Source: Flavimobilis massiliensis (GTDB lineage: Bacteria > Actinomycetota > Actinomycetes > Actinomycetales > Cellulomonadaceae). From it: 64,000 nt of DNA. The stretch lies in assembly GCF_900240335.1 (NCBI RefSeq), contig NZ_LT964979.1, forward strand, positions 1,116,001-1,180,000, given 5' to 3'. Positions 8,338 to 16,869 of the stretch are shown here, in pieces (positions within the stretch are counted from its first letter, which is position 1; the number at the start of each line of letters is the position of its first letter). The notes beneath the pieces were generated by a model. The model did no database searches. It worked only from the letters and a program-made list of their open reading frames with translations, and was not told the DNA's origin. A program made the translations under genes and the position numbers.

Positions 8338-9116
8338 GGGGTCGGCGCGGGCACGTCGGCAAAGACGTCACCCGGGTTGCGCATCAGCGCGACGCGGTCG
8401 AGCGGCCACACCTTCGCGAACGCGACGCCGACGACGTTGTCGAGCGGGACGAACCCGCCACCGGGCTTGCCACCGTTGTACCGGGAGTCCCCCGAGTGCT
8501 GACGGTTGTCGCCGAGCACCCACAGCGACCCCTCGGGCACCGTGACGTCGAACTCGGTCTGGCTCGGCAGGGCCCCCGACGCAAGGTACTGCGTCTCGTC
8601 GATCTCGACGCCGTTGACGGTGAGGAGCCCCGCGTCGGTGCAGCACGTCACCCTGTCGCCCGGAAGCCCGACGACCCGCTTGATGAGGTGCTCCCCCGCG
8701 TCCTGGGGACGCAGGCCCACGACGGTGAGCGGCGTGCTCAGCCACGTCGGCATATTGTCGGCGCGGCTCGCCGGGACACCGTCAAGCCACCCGCCCGGAT
8801 CCTTGAACACGACGACGTCGCCGCGCGAGAGGTCGAACGGACCTGGTGTGAGCTTGGAGACGAGCACACGATCGCCTGCGACGAGCGTGTCCTCCATCGA
8901 CTCGGACGGGATCATGAACGGCTGCACGAGGAACGTCTTGACGACGAACGACAGCACGAGGGCGGAGACGAGGATGATGACCGTCTCCTTGACCATCGCG
9001 GAGAAGCGCGACCGTCGGTGGATCGTGCCGCGCGGGCGCATCTGACTCTCGGGCCCGGAACCGTCGTCGCTCCCGGCCGTCACGTGCTCGTCGTTCTCAT
9101 GGATCACGGGGTCCAC
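8334..9116 (-). CDS. lepB: Signal peptidase I
   Basis: Membrane-bound serine protease that removes signal peptides after Sec or Tat export. 260 aa: a cytoplasmic N-tail, one membrane segment (about 43-60, ETVIILVSALVLSFVV), the catalytic Ser73 in IPSESMEDTL and Lys146 in LIKRVVGLPGD, then the box LGDNRQHSGDSRYNGG. A Cys-Cys pair (about 158-159) sits in the extracytoplasmic domain. Start GTG 9116 is chosen because GAGGGGTGG lies just upstream; a longer ORF to 9344 would run through the rplS terminator. First gene of lepB-rnhB-DUF2469. Confidence 0.95.
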   Translation of the reverse strand: MDPVIHENDEHVTAGSDDGSGPESQMRPRGTIHRRSRFSAMVKETVIILVSALVLSFVVKTFLVQPFMIPSESMEDTLVAGDRVLVSKLTPGPFDLSRGDVVVFKDPGGWLDGVPASRADNMPTWLSTPLTVVGLRPQDAGEHLIKRVVGLPGDRVTCCTDAGLLTVNGVEIDETQYLASGALPSQTEFDVTVPEGSLWVLGDNRQHSGDSRYNGGKPGGGFVPLDNVVGVAFAKVWPLDRVALMRNPGDVFADVPAPTP

Positions 9117-9196
9117 TGTCCCACCCCTCGCTGTCCGGGGCACACCCGGCCCACCGAGCGGGCGCGCCCAGCGCCCGGACTGGCGTCCGAGAACGC

Positions 9197-9232
9197 CCGA
9201 GGGCGGGCGACCTGTCGGTCGCCCGCCCTCGG
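9197..9232 (-). terminator. Strong terminator after rplS
   Basis: Perfect 16-bp stem (9197-9212 with 9217-9232) closed by a 4-nt loop, 18 nt beyond the rplS stop and before lepB. It separates the rpsP-khpA-rimM-trmD/rplS region from the lepB operon. There is no T-run, which is common for terminators in GC-rich Actinobacteria. Confidence 0.75.
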
Positions 9233-9249
9233 AACGGTGTGCGTGAGGC

Positions 9250-9609
9250 TCAGGCCTTGGGGCCGAAGTCGCGCTTCTCCTTGATGCGCGCGGCCTTGCC
9301 GCGGAGCTTGCGGAGGTAGTAGAGCTTGGCGCGGCGCACGTCACCGCGCGAGACGACCTCGATCGAGTCGATGACGGGCGAGTTCACGGGGAACGTACGC
9401 TCGACGCCCACGCCGAAGGAGATCTTGCGGATCGTGAACGTCTCGCGGACGCCACCGTTGCGGCGCGCGATGACGATGCCCTGGAACGCCTGGACGCGCG
9501 AGCGGTTGCCCTCGATGACCTTGACGTTGACCTTGAGGGTGTCACCGGCGCGGAACTCGGGGATGTCGGTGCGCAGCTGGGCTGCGTCGACGGAGTCAAG
9601 AATGTGCAT
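9250..9609 (-). CDS. rplS: 50S ribosomal protein L19
   Basis: Large-subunit protein at the 30S-50S interface. 119 aa starting MHILDSVDAAQLRTDIPEF; GDTLKVNVKVIEGNRSRVQ and the basic tail YYLRKLRGKAARIKEKR are diagnostic. Start ATG 9609 has GAGGAG 5 nt upstream, which rules out the longer in-frame start. The 205-bp gap 9610-9814 to trmD contains no gene; L19 is usually preceded by a leader, and a promoter is likely there, but no clear motif is visible. Confidence 0.97.
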   Translation of the reverse strand: MHILDSVDAAQLRTDIPEFRAGDTLKVNVKVIEGNRSRVQAFQGIVIARRNGGVRETFTIRKISFGVGVERTFPVNSPVIDSIEVVSRGDVRRAKLYYLRKLRGKAARIKEKRDFGPKA

Positions 9610-9814
9610 GTCTGCTCCTCGTCCTGCCACAGGTCAGGGACGTGATCGTGGGCCTGCTGGGGCCCGTCGGTCATGGGGTGGTGCGTGACGGGCGGACCCG
9701 TCGTGGCGTGAGGCGCTCCCCTGTGGCAGAGGCCGGCGCGCACCAACGTCCTATCCTGCCACATCCGGGCCGCACGACGGTAACGACCGCCGCCCCTGGT
9801 TCGCGTGCGCCGCG

Positions 9815-10594
9815 TCACTCCCCCGCGGGACGCACACCGTCGGGACGCACCCACCAGCCGAGGTCGCCGAGCGTCGCCCGGTCCCGCTTGTCGAGGCGCG
9901 TCGGGTCGAGCGCCGCGATCATGTCGGGCCGGCGCTCCGCGGTACGCGCGAGCGCCTGGTCGCGTCGCCACCGAGCGACCTTGCCGTGGTGCCCGCTCAT
10001 GAGGACGTCGGGGATCGCGAGCCCCTCCCACTCGACCGGTCGCGTGTAGACGGGGTACTCGAGGAGGCCCTCGGCGGAGTGCGACTCCTCGACGACCGAC
10101 TCGGCGTTGCCGAGAACGCCCGGCACGAGCCGCGCGACGGCCTCGACCATGACGAGCGTCGCGACCTCGCCCCCGTTGAGGACGTAGTCCCCGATCGATG
10201 CCTCCTCGACGCGCACGCCCCGCGTGCGGTGGTGCTCGGCGACGCGCGCGTCGATCCCCTCGTAGCGGCCGCACGCAAAGACGAGGTGCTCACGCGTCGC
10301 CCAGTCCTCGGCGGTGCGCTGCGTGAACGTCGGCCCGGACGGCGTCGGGACGACGAGCGTCGCGCCCTCCGTGAGGACGTCGGACAGCGCCGCGCCCCAC
10401 ACGTCGGGGCGCATGACCATGCCGGCACCGCCGCCCGCGGGAGTGTCGTCGACCGTGCGGTGCCGGTCGTGCGCCCAGTCCCTCAGGTCGTGGACGCGCA
10501 CGTCGAGCAGGCCGGCGGCGCGAGCCTTGCCGACGAGCGAGAGCTCGAGCGCGTCGAGGTACGCGGGGAAGATTGTGAGGACGTCGACGCGCAC
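9815..10594 (-). CDS. trmD: tRNA (guanine-37-N1)-methyltransferase
   Basis: SAM-dependent SPOUT-family enzyme making m1G37, which prevents +1 frameshifting. 259 aa; the knotted SAM-binding site is visible as FACGRYEGID and EEASIGDYVLNGGEVA, and the N-terminus VRVDVLTIFPAYLDAL is typical. Start GTG 10594 is 2 nt after the rimM stop with GAGGAGCG immediately upstream, so it is coupled to rimM. Standard position in the rpsP-rimM-trmD-rplS group. Confidence 0.96.
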   Translation of the reverse strand: MRVDVLTIFPAYLDALELSLVGKARAAGLLDVRVHDLRDWAHDRHRTVDDTPAGGGAGMVMRPDVWGAALSDVLTEGATLVVPTPSGPTFTQRTAEDWATREHLVFACGRYEGIDARVAEHHRTRGVRVEEASIGDYVLNGGEVATLVMVEAVARLVPGVLGNAESVVEESHSAEGLLEYPVYTRPVEWEGLAIPDVLMSGHHGKVARWRRDQALARTAERRPDMIAALDPTRLDKRDRATLGDLGWWVRPDGVRPAGE

Positions 10595-10596
10595 GC

Positions 10597-11181
10597 TCAG
10601 CGCTCCTCGTCGTCCGTGACGCCGCCCTCGGCCGAGCCCGGCGTCGGCGGGACGACCTCGAGGTTCGCGGCGTCCGACGCGAGGAGGCCGCCGGGGGGCG
10701 TGAGGACGACCCGGCCGCCCGCGACGTCGACAGTCGGGACGATCGCCCGCACGAACGGCACGAGCGTGCGCTCGCCGCCCGTCTCGAGGACGACGAGCAT
10801 GTCGTGCGCGGGGAGGTGCTCGAGCCCCTTGACCGTGCCGACGACCGTGCCGTCGGTGAGTTCGGCGCGCAGCCCGACGAGTTCGTGCGGGTACCACGCG
10901 TCTTCCTCGTCGGAGTCCTCGGCGTCGACGACGAGCTCGACGCCGCGAGCGTCCTCCGCGGCAGAGCGGTCGGGGATCTCGACGAACGCCGCGTACCAGC
11001 GGTCACCGGCCGTGCGCGTGTACTCGACCGTGAGCGGGCCCGCCGACGCGGGGGCGGTCTCGAGGACGGCGCCGTCCGCGAGGCGCTCGTCGGGGATGTC
11101 GGTGCGGAGCTCGAGCGCGATCTCGCCCCGCAGCCCGTGGGGCTTGCCGAGACGGGCGACGGTGAGGCGCTGGCTAGTCAT
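10597..11181 (-). CDS. rimM: Ribosome maturation factor RimM
   Basis: Assists 30S head assembly by binding S19. 194 aa with N-terminal RimM domain (LTVARLGKPHGLRGEIAL) and a C-terminal PRC-barrel (AWYPHELVGLRAELTDG, then LVPFVRAIVPTVDV). The acidic stretch DAEDSDEEDAW links the two domains. The C-terminal tail GSAEGGVTDDEER is low-complexity. Start ATG 11181. Confidence 0.95.
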   Translation of the reverse strand: MTSQRLTVARLGKPHGLRGEIALELRTDIPDERLADGAVLETAPASAGPLTVEYTRTAGDRWYAAFVEIPDRSAAEDARGVELVVDAEDSDEEDAWYPHELVGLRAELTDGTVVGTVKGLEHLPAHDMLVVLETGGERTLVPFVRAIVPTVDVAGGRVVLTPPGGLLASDAANLEVVPPTPGSAEGGVTDDEER

Positions 11182-11211
11182 GGAGGGCTCCGGTCGTCTG
11201 GTGGTGGGACG

Positions 11212-11245
11212 CGTCAGGCCCAGCCCTTGCGGGCCGGGCCTGACG
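11212..11245 (-). terminator. Long hairpin between khpA and rimM
   Basis: 10-bp outer stem CGTCAGGCCC / GGGCCTGACG enclosing a second 4-bp GCCC/GGGC stem. It follows the khpA stop by 23 nt and precedes rimM. It may be a partial terminator or RNA-processing site that lowers rimM-trmD expression relative to rpsP. Confidence 0.55.
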
Positions 11246-11268
11246 TGGTGATGCGGGTGTCGCGCGTG

Positions 11269-11505
11269 TCAGCGGCGGTCGACGTCGACGACGTCGACGC
11301 GGACCGGCTCGTCGGCAAGAGCGCCGACGACGGTGCGCAGGGCACGTGCGGTGCGCCCGGAGCGTCCGATGACGCGACCGAGGTCGTCGGGGTGCACGCG
11401 CACCTCGAGCAGGTCGCCGCGGCGCGTGGCCTTGGCCTTGACCTGGACGTCGTCGGGGTTGTCCACGATGCCGCGGACGAGGTGCTCCAGGGCGTCGGCG
11501 AGCAT
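11269..11505 (-). CDS. khpA: KH-domain RNA-binding protein KhpA
   Basis: Small single KH-domain protein (78 aa) that pairs with KhpB/Jag in cell-wall and RNA regulation in Gram-positives. The KH signature is DLGRVIGRSGRTARALRTVV. The usual VxNPDDVQV N-terminal strand is present. Its ATG shares one base with the rpsP stop (TGATG), so it is coupled to rpsP, the usual arrangement. Confidence 0.93.
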   Translation of the reverse strand: MLADALEHLVRGIVDNPDDVQVKAKATRRGDLLEVRVHPDDLGRVIGRSGRTARALRTVVGALADEPVRVDVVDVDRR

Positions 11506-11951
11506 CAGGCCTGCTCCTCCGAGGACTCCTCCGCGGGAGCCTCGTCAGCGGGGGCCTCGGCCGGGGCGGCGGCCGCAGCCTTGGCCTCGGCGGCCTTCGC
11601 CTTGACCTTCTCGGCCTGCTCGGCGGCGGCGGCGATCGCGGCGGCGGGGTCGACCTTGTCGCCCTTGACGCGCAGCGTGCCCTCGGCGCCCGGGAGGCCC
11701 TTGAACTTCTGCCAGTCACCCGTGATCTTGAGGAGCGCGGCGACCTGCTCGGTCGGCTGCGCGCCGACGCCGAGCCAGTACTGCGCACGCTCGGAGTCGA
11801 TCTCGATGAGCGAGGGCTCCTCGGTCGGGTGGTACTTGCCGATCTCCTCGATGACGCGACCGTCACGCTTGGTGCGCGAGTCGGCGACGACGACACGGTA
11901 GAACGGGGCGCGCATCTTGCCGAAGCGCTTGAGGCGGATCTTGGTGGCCAC
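11505..11951 (-). CDS. rpsP: 30S ribosomal protein S16
   Basis: 30S assembly protein. The conserved part (ATKIRLKRFGKMRAPFYRVVVADSR onward) covers about residues 1-85. The remaining 60 or so residues are an Ala/Lys/Glu/Pro-rich extension (AEQAEKVKAKAAEAKAAAA...), a length typical of actinobacterial S16 and probably disordered or helical. Start GTG 11951 has AGGAGAG 8 nt upstream. First gene of rpsP-khpA-rimM-trmD. Confidence 0.96.
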   Translation of the reverse strand: MATKIRLKRFGKMRAPFYRVVVADSRTKRDGRVIEEIGKYHPTEEPSLIEIDSERAQYWLGVGAQPTEQVAALLKITGDWQKFKGLPGAEGTLRVKGDKVDPAAAIAAAAEQAEKVKAKAAEAKAAAAAPAEAPADEAPAEESSEEQA

Positions 11952-12193
11952 TGTGTGGTCTCTCCTGGTTCGTGTGTGGGCGGACCCTCGCGCACGCCGG
12001 TGGGGCCGGAGGTCGTGAGCGTCCAGGACGCGGCGTTGCACGGAGAGAGGGGCCGGGCACGCCGAGTACAGCGCACCATTCTGCCAGACGTCCGGCACTG
12101 GTCCAACCGTGCGACGCGCCACACCTCCAGGACGACTCCCCGGCCGGACCTCGACGCGCGCCGACGTCCCCGCCGCACCGCGAGCTCTCGACG

Positions 12194-12236
12194 GATTGAC
12201 GGATTCCGCCCGTCGAACGGGCGGAATCCGTCAATC
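12194..12236 (-). terminator. Terminator downstream of the amidohydrolase gene
   Basis: 20-bp perfect inverted repeat (12194-12213 with 12217-12236) with a 3-nt loop, 82 nt past the amidohydrolase stop. It can act on both strands. The rest of the 366-bp gap 11952-12317 shows no gene and must contain the rpsP promoter between about 11960 and 12190. Confidence 0.75.
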
Positions 12237-12317
12237 AGTCAGGATGGGTGGCTGCGGAACGTGCGGGGAACGACCGGAGTGCGGGGACGAGAGACGCAGC
12301 GCGCCCGGAGCGAAGGG

Positions 12318-13406
12318 TCAGCGGACCCGGCGGCCGCGGAGGACGACCGCGCTCGGCGCCGCGAGCACGGCGACGTCCGCCGCGGGGTCGGCCGGGTAGA
12401 CGACGACGTCGGCCTCGACGCCCTCGTCGAGCAGCGGGGCACCGAGGTAGTCACGCGTCCGCCAGCTTGCGGCCGCGAGGACCTCGAGCGGGGGGACGCC
12501 GGCAGCGACGAGCTCGGCGCACTCGGCGGCGATCTGCCCGTGACCGATCGTCCCACCGGCGTCCGTGCCGACGAGCAGCCGCACACCTGCCTCGAAGAGG
12601 TCGCGCACGTGCGCGTGACGTCGCGCGTGCATGCGCCGCATGTGCGCCGCGTACACCGGGTAGCGGCCGTCGGCCTGCTGCGCGATCGCCTCGAAGCGCT
12701 CGACCTGCAGCAGGGTCGGTGTCACGGCGATCCCGCGCGCCGCAACCTCGTCGATCATCGACGGGGTGAGGCCCGTGCCGTGCTCAAGGCAGTCGACGTC
12801 CGCGGCGAGCAGACCCGGGAGTGCCTCCTCGGAGAACGTGTGCGCCGTGACGCGCGCACCCGCGTCGTGCGCCCGCGCGACCGCGGTCGCGAGCACGTCG
12901 CCCGGCCACAGCGGCCGCAGGTCGGCCGACGCTCCCTCGGAGCGTTCGATCCAGTCGGCGACGATCTTCACCCAGCCGTCGCCGCGCGCCGCCTCCTGCG
13001 CGACGGCGTCGGGCAGCTCCGCGACCTCGGCGAGCTCGCGGCCGTAGTCGCGCAGGTAGCGCTTCGGCAGCGCGAGGTGCGACCCGCAGCGCACGAGGCG
13101 CGGCAGGTCGGGCTCGTCGTGCACCCACGTCGTGTCGAGCGGCGAGCCCGCGTCCCGCACAAGGAGCACGCCCGCGTCGCGGTCGGCGAGTGCCTGGGCT
13201 CGAGCGACCTCGCGGCTCGTCGCCCCGGCGGAGTCGAGACCCACGTGGCAGTGGACGTCGACGAGCCCGGGCACAGCCCAGCCCTCGACGCGCGTCACGT
13301 CGCCCGACGGCTGCTCGAAGGTGAGACGGCCGTCGACGACCCAGGCCTCGGCCCGCACGTCGTCGTCGCCGAGCCGCACCGGCCCCGCGAGGTGGAGCGT
13401 CTCCAC
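12318..13406 (-). CDS. Metal-dependent amidohydrolase family protein
   Basis: 362-aa amidohydrolase-superfamily enzyme of unknown substrate. Metal-ligand pattern is complete: H52 and H54 (VDVHCHVG), K147 (GWVKIVADW, likely the carboxylated bridging lysine), H189 (VTAHTF), H209 (CLEHGTG) and D282 (VGTDAGG). This layout is closest to the imidazolonepropionase/prolidase-type branch. No signal peptide. It sits between ffh (27 nt upstream) and the strong terminator, so it is last in that transcription unit. The substrate cannot be inferred from context. Confidence 0.85.
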   Translation of the reverse strand: METLHLAGPVRLGDDDVRAEAWVVDGRLTFEQPSGDVTRVEGWAVPGLVDVHCHVGLDSAGATSREVARAQALADRDAGVLLVRDAGSPLDTTWVHDEPDLPRLVRCGSHLALPKRYLRDYGRELAEVAELPDAVAQEAARGDGWVKIVADWIERSEGASADLRPLWPGDVLATAVARAHDAGARVTAHTFSEEALPGLLAADVDCLEHGTGLTPSMIDEVAARGIAVTPTLLQVERFEAIAQQADGRYPVYAAHMRRMHARRHAHVRDLFEAGVRLLVGTDAGGTIGHGQIAAECAELVAAGVPPLEVLAAASWRTRDYLGAPLLDEGVEADVVVYPADPAADVAVLAAPSAVVLRGRRVR

Positions 13407-13432
13407 GCGACTCGCCTCCCCGCTGCCGAGCG

Positions 13433-15001
13433 TCAGCCGCCGAGCAGCTTGCGCAGCTCGTCCATGTCCGGGGTCGCGCCCGGCGCGGCGCCGCCGCCGA
13501 GGCCGAACGCGGAGCCCGCAGGAGCTTGCGAGGCCTCGACGATGCCGGCCTCCTGCTGGGCCCGCTTCGCGGGGTTGCCCGAGCGCGCCTTCTTGCGCGC
13601 GGGCGCCTGCGACCGGCCCTTCGACTTCTTGCCGCCCATGCCCGGCAGCGCACCCATGCCCGGCATGCCCATGCCCCCGCCGCGCGCCATCTGCTTCATC
13701 ATCTTCTGCGCGCCCTCGAACCGCTCGAGGAGCTGGTTGACGGCCGAGGCCGTCGTGCCCGCACCCTTGGCGATGCGTGCGCGACGCGATCCGTTGATGA
13801 TCTTGTGGTTGCGGCGTTCGGCCGGGGTCATGGAGCGGACGATCGCCTCGACGCGGTCGACCTCACGCTCGTCGAAGTTGTCGAGCGCCTCACGCATCTG
13901 CCCCATGCCCGGCAGCATGCCGAGCATCTTCTTCATCGAGCCCATGTTGCGCATGGCCTGCATCTGCGAGAGGAAGTCCTCGAGCGTGAAGTCGTCGCCC
14001 TGCGCGAGCTTCGACGCCATCTTCTCGGCCTGCTCGGCGTCGAACGCCTTCTCAGCCTGCTCGATGAGCGTGAGGACGTCACCCATGTCGAGGATGCGCG
14101 ACGCCATGCGGTCAGGGTGAAACGCCTCGAAGTCGGTGAGCTTCTCGCCCGTCGACGCGAAGAGGATCGGACGACCCGTCACGCGCGCGACGGAGAGCGC
14201 CGCACCACCGCGCGCGTCGCCGTCGAGCTTCGAGAGGACGACGCCCGTGAAGTCGACACCCTCGGCGAACGCGTTCGCGGTCGCGACCGCGTCCTGACCG
14301 ATCATCGCGTCGATGACGAAGAGGACCTCGTCGGGCTGCGTCGCGTCACGGATGTCCCGCGCCTGCGCCATGAGCTCGGCGTCGACACCCAGCCGGCCGG
14401 CGGTGTCGATGATGACGACGTCGTGCTCGCGCGAGCGCGCGGTCTCGACGCCAGCGCGTGCGACCGCGACCGGGTCACCCGTCGGGACCTCGTCCTCGCC
14501 CGCAACACCCGGGTGCGGCGCGTACACGGGCGCGCCCGCCCGCTCACCGACGACCTTGAGCTGCGTGACGGCGTTGGGACGCTGAAGATCCGCCGCGACG
14601 AGGAGCGGCGTGTGGCCCTTCTCCTTGAGGTGGAGGGCCAACTTGCCCGCGAGCGTCGTCTTGCCCGCGCCCTGGAGGCCCGCGAGCATAATGACCGTCG
14701 GCGGGTTCTTCGCGAGCGCGAGACCGCGCTGGCCCTCGCCGCCGAGGATCGCGACGAGCTCCTCGTTGACGATCTTCACAACCTGCTGCGCCGGGTTGAG
14801 CGCACCCGAGACCTCGACGGACAGGGCGCGCTCGCGCACCGCGGCGGCGAACTCCCGCACGACGGGCACCGCGACGTCCGCGTCGAGGAGCGCACGACGG
14901 ATCTCGCGCACCGTCGCGTCGATGTCCGCCTCGGAGAGGCGTCCGCGCGAGCGGAGATTCTTGAACGTCGATGTCAGGCGGTCGGACAGGGTGGCGAACA
15001 C
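13433..15001 (-). CDS. ffh: Signal recognition particle protein Ffh
   Basis: GTPase of the SRP, binding 4.5S RNA and signal sequences and docking on FtsY. 522 aa from GTG 15001. NG domain with Walker A GLQGAGKT (108-115), DTAGRLGVD and TKLDGDARGG-type motifs; M domain with the methionine-rich finger (LGMLPGMGQM) and the RNA-binding SRRARIAKGAGTT. The tail is unusually Gly/Met/Ala/Lys-rich (MARGGGMGMPGMGALPGMGG), common in Actinobacteria. FtsY is encoded 3.7 kb upstream. Confidence 0.97.
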   Translation of the reverse strand: MFATLSDRLTSTFKNLRSRGRLSEADIDATVREIRRALLDADVAVPVVREFAAAVRERALSVEVSGALNPAQQVVKIVNEELVAILGGEGQRGLALAKNPPTVIMLAGLQGAGKTTLAGKLALHLKEKGHTPLLVAADLQRPNAVTQLKVVGERAGAPVYAPHPGVAGEDEVPTGDPVAVARAGVETARSREHDVVIIDTAGRLGVDAELMAQARDIRDATQPDEVLFVIDAMIGQDAVATANAFAEGVDFTGVVLSKLDGDARGGAALSVARVTGRPILFASTGEKLTDFEAFHPDRMASRILDMGDVLTLIEQAEKAFDAEQAEKMASKLAQGDDFTLEDFLSQMQAMRNMGSMKKMLGMLPGMGQMREALDNFDEREVDRVEAIVRSMTPAERRNHKIINGSRRARIAKGAGTTASAVNQLLERFEGAQKMMKQMARGGGMGMPGMGALPGMGGKKSKGRSQAPARKKARSGNPAKRAQQEAGIVEASQAPAGSAFGLGGGAAPGATPDMDELRKLLGG

Positions 15002-15045
15002 CGGGGCATCCCTCACGATCACGGGGCTGTAGGTCAGGCGCCAGC

Positions 15046-16857
15046 CTACCCGCCCAACGCCGCGATCCCCCGCGCAGCAAGATCGTCGACGAGACGCGCG
15101 CGCCACGCGGTCCAGCCGTGCGGCCCGAGCGACGACGAGTCCGCCTCGGTGAGCGCCCGCAGGACCCGCAGCAGGTCGGCGCGCCCGTCGACCGCGTCGC
15201 ACAGCTCCGTGAGCGTCGTCGGGTCGTCCGGGTCCGCCGTCGTCGCGAGGCGCGCGAGCGTGAGGTGGTGGCGGACGAGCAGCGTGACATCACCCACGAC
15301 GCCGTCCTCGACGCCGCACCGACGAAGGATCTGTGGCACGAGCGCCGCGCCGGCAACCGCGTGGTCGTCGGCGCCCGCGCGCTTGCCGATGTCATGGAGG
15401 ACCGCGGAGAGCAGGAGCGTGCGACGCTCGTCCGACGTGAGGCCGTCGGCGCGTCCCGCCCGTGCGGCGACCTCGACGAGGTGACGGTCGACCGTGTGCC
15501 GGTGCGCGGGCGAGCGCTGCGGCCGGTTGCGGACGCCCGCCCACTCGGGGAACCACGTCGTCACGACGCCCGCGAGGTCAAGGGCCTCCCACACGGGCAC
15601 CTGCGCCTCGCGGCCGCCGAGCAGCGCGAGCAGGTGCTGGCGCGCCGCCGCAGGCCAGGGTTCGGGCAACGGTGGGCACTCGCTGAGGTTGCGTGCGGTC
15701 ACGGGTGAGACGGGCAGCCCGGTCCGCACCGACGTCGCCGCGGCCCGCAGCGGCAGGAGCGGGTCACGCTCGGGGGCTGCGTCGACCGCGAGCACGAGCT
15801 CGCCGTCGAACTCGACGAGCCCGTCGGCGACGGCCCGCAGCCGGGGCGGCATGCGCCGCCCTCGGACGACGCGCGGGCCGAGCACGACGGTCCTCGTCAG
15901 CGCTTGGCGTGCACGCCGCGCCGTCGTCTCAAGCGCCGCGGTCACCGTGCGACCAGCCTCGGCGAGACCCGCGAGGAGGTTGTCGGTCGCGTCGAGCGCC
16001 GCCTCGCCGTCGGCGCCGTCCCCGAGAAGCCCGAGACGCTTCGCGACCTCGGTCTGGTCCGCCTTGAGCAACAGGTTCGTCGGCCGGCCCGTGACAGTGC
16101 CGAGCGCGTCCCGCACCGTGAGCAGGTGCCCGACGGCCGCGTCGACGTCGCCGTGCGGGCGGTCCGTGAGCCACGAGGCGGCGAGCGCCGCGAGCACGGT
16201 CGCGTCCCGCAGGCCGCCGCGGGTCTCCTTGAGGTCGGGCTCGACGAGGTACGCGAGCTCCCCTGCCCGCTCGGCGCGCTCGCGCGTTGAGGCGAGCAGC
16301 TCCGGCAGGCGCCGCCGTGCGGCGCCGCGCCAGTCCGCGAGGACCGCGGACGTCGCGCGCGTCGTGAGGGCCGGGTCGCCGGCGACGTGGCGCGTGTCGA
16401 GGAGCCCGACGACCGCCGGCACGTCACGCGTCGCGACCTGGCGGCACTGCGCGAGCGACCGGACCGCGTGGTCGATTTCGAGCCCCGCGTCCCACAGCGG
16501 GTACCAGAGCTGCTCCGCGAGACGCCGGACACGCTCGGCGTCCCGAGCGCGTCCTTCGTGGAGGAGGACGAGGTCGAGGTCCGAGCACGGCCCCGCGTGA
16601 CCGCGGGCGAGCGACCCGACGACGGCGAGCGCCACCCCGTCGTCGCCGCCGTCGAGCGCCTCGGCCCAGAGCCCGGCGAGGACCTCGAGCGTCGCGTCGG
16701 TCGCCCGCGTGCGGAGGGCGGCCGACGCGGCATCCGTGAGCGGGCCGGGTCGTGAGCGCCACAGGTCGAGCCGGAAGGACCGCAGGTCCCGCACCCCCCC
16801 GGGGTGCGGGACCTGCGTCCCCTGACCGACCTCACACCCCGTGAGGTCGTCATGCAC
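15046..16857 (-). CDS. glnD: PII uridylyl/adenylyltransferase GlnD, short form without ACT repeats
   Basis: Modifies PII (GlnB/GlnK) in response to glutamine; in Corynebacterium it adenylylates Tyr51. The nucleotidyltransferase core GSLARGHAGPCSDLDLVLL and the HD hydrolase motifs (HRHTVDRHLVE, VLHDIGKRAG) are present. Only about 115 residues follow HDIGK and no ACT repeat is visible, against 890 aa and two ACT domains in E. coli. Start GTG 16857 has GGAG 6 nt upstream and lies 12 nt after glnB, but the first 26 codons then span a 17-bp perfect hairpin. An internal GTG inside the hairpin (16794) is an alternative. Third gene of amtB-glnB-glnD. Confidence 0.9.
   Translation of the reverse strand: MHDDLTGCEVGQGTQVPHPGGVRDLRSFRLDLWRSRPGPLTDAASAALRTRATDATLEVLAGLWAEALDGGDDGVALAVVGSLARGHAGPCSDLDLVLLHEGRARDAERVRRLAEQLWYPLWDAGLEIDHAVRSLAQCRQVATRDVPAVVGLLDTRHVAGDPALTTRATSAVLADWRGAARRRLPELLASTRERAERAGELAYLVEPDLKETRGGLRDATVLAALAASWLTDRPHGDVDAAVGHLLTVRDALGTVTGRPTNLLLKADQTEVAKRLGLLGDGADGEAALDATDNLLAGLAEAGRTVTAALETTARRARQALTRTVVLGPRVVRGRRMPPRLRAVADGLVEFDGELVLAVDAAPERDPLLPLRAAATSVRTGLPVSPVTARNLSECPPLPEPWPAAARQHLLALLGGREAQVPVWEALDLAGVVTTWFPEWAGVRNRPQRSPAHRHTVDRHLVEVAARAGRADGLTSDERRTLLLSAVLHDIGKRAGADDHAVAGAALVPQILRRCGVEDGVVGDVTLLVRHHLTLARLATTADPDDPTTLTELCDAVDGRADLLRVLRALTEADSSSLGPHGWTAWRARLVDDLAARGIAALGG
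16781..16817 (-). terminator. 17-bp hairpin overlapping the start of glnD
   Basis: Perfect 17-bp inverted repeat (16781-16797 with 16801-16817) with a 3-nt loop, 53 nt past the glnB stop. Its strength equals the best terminators in the window, yet it lies within the predicted first codons of glnD. It may terminate or attenuate amtB-glnB transcription, or mask the real glnD start. Confidence 0.6.
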
Positions 16858-16869
16858 GTCGCGCTCCGC

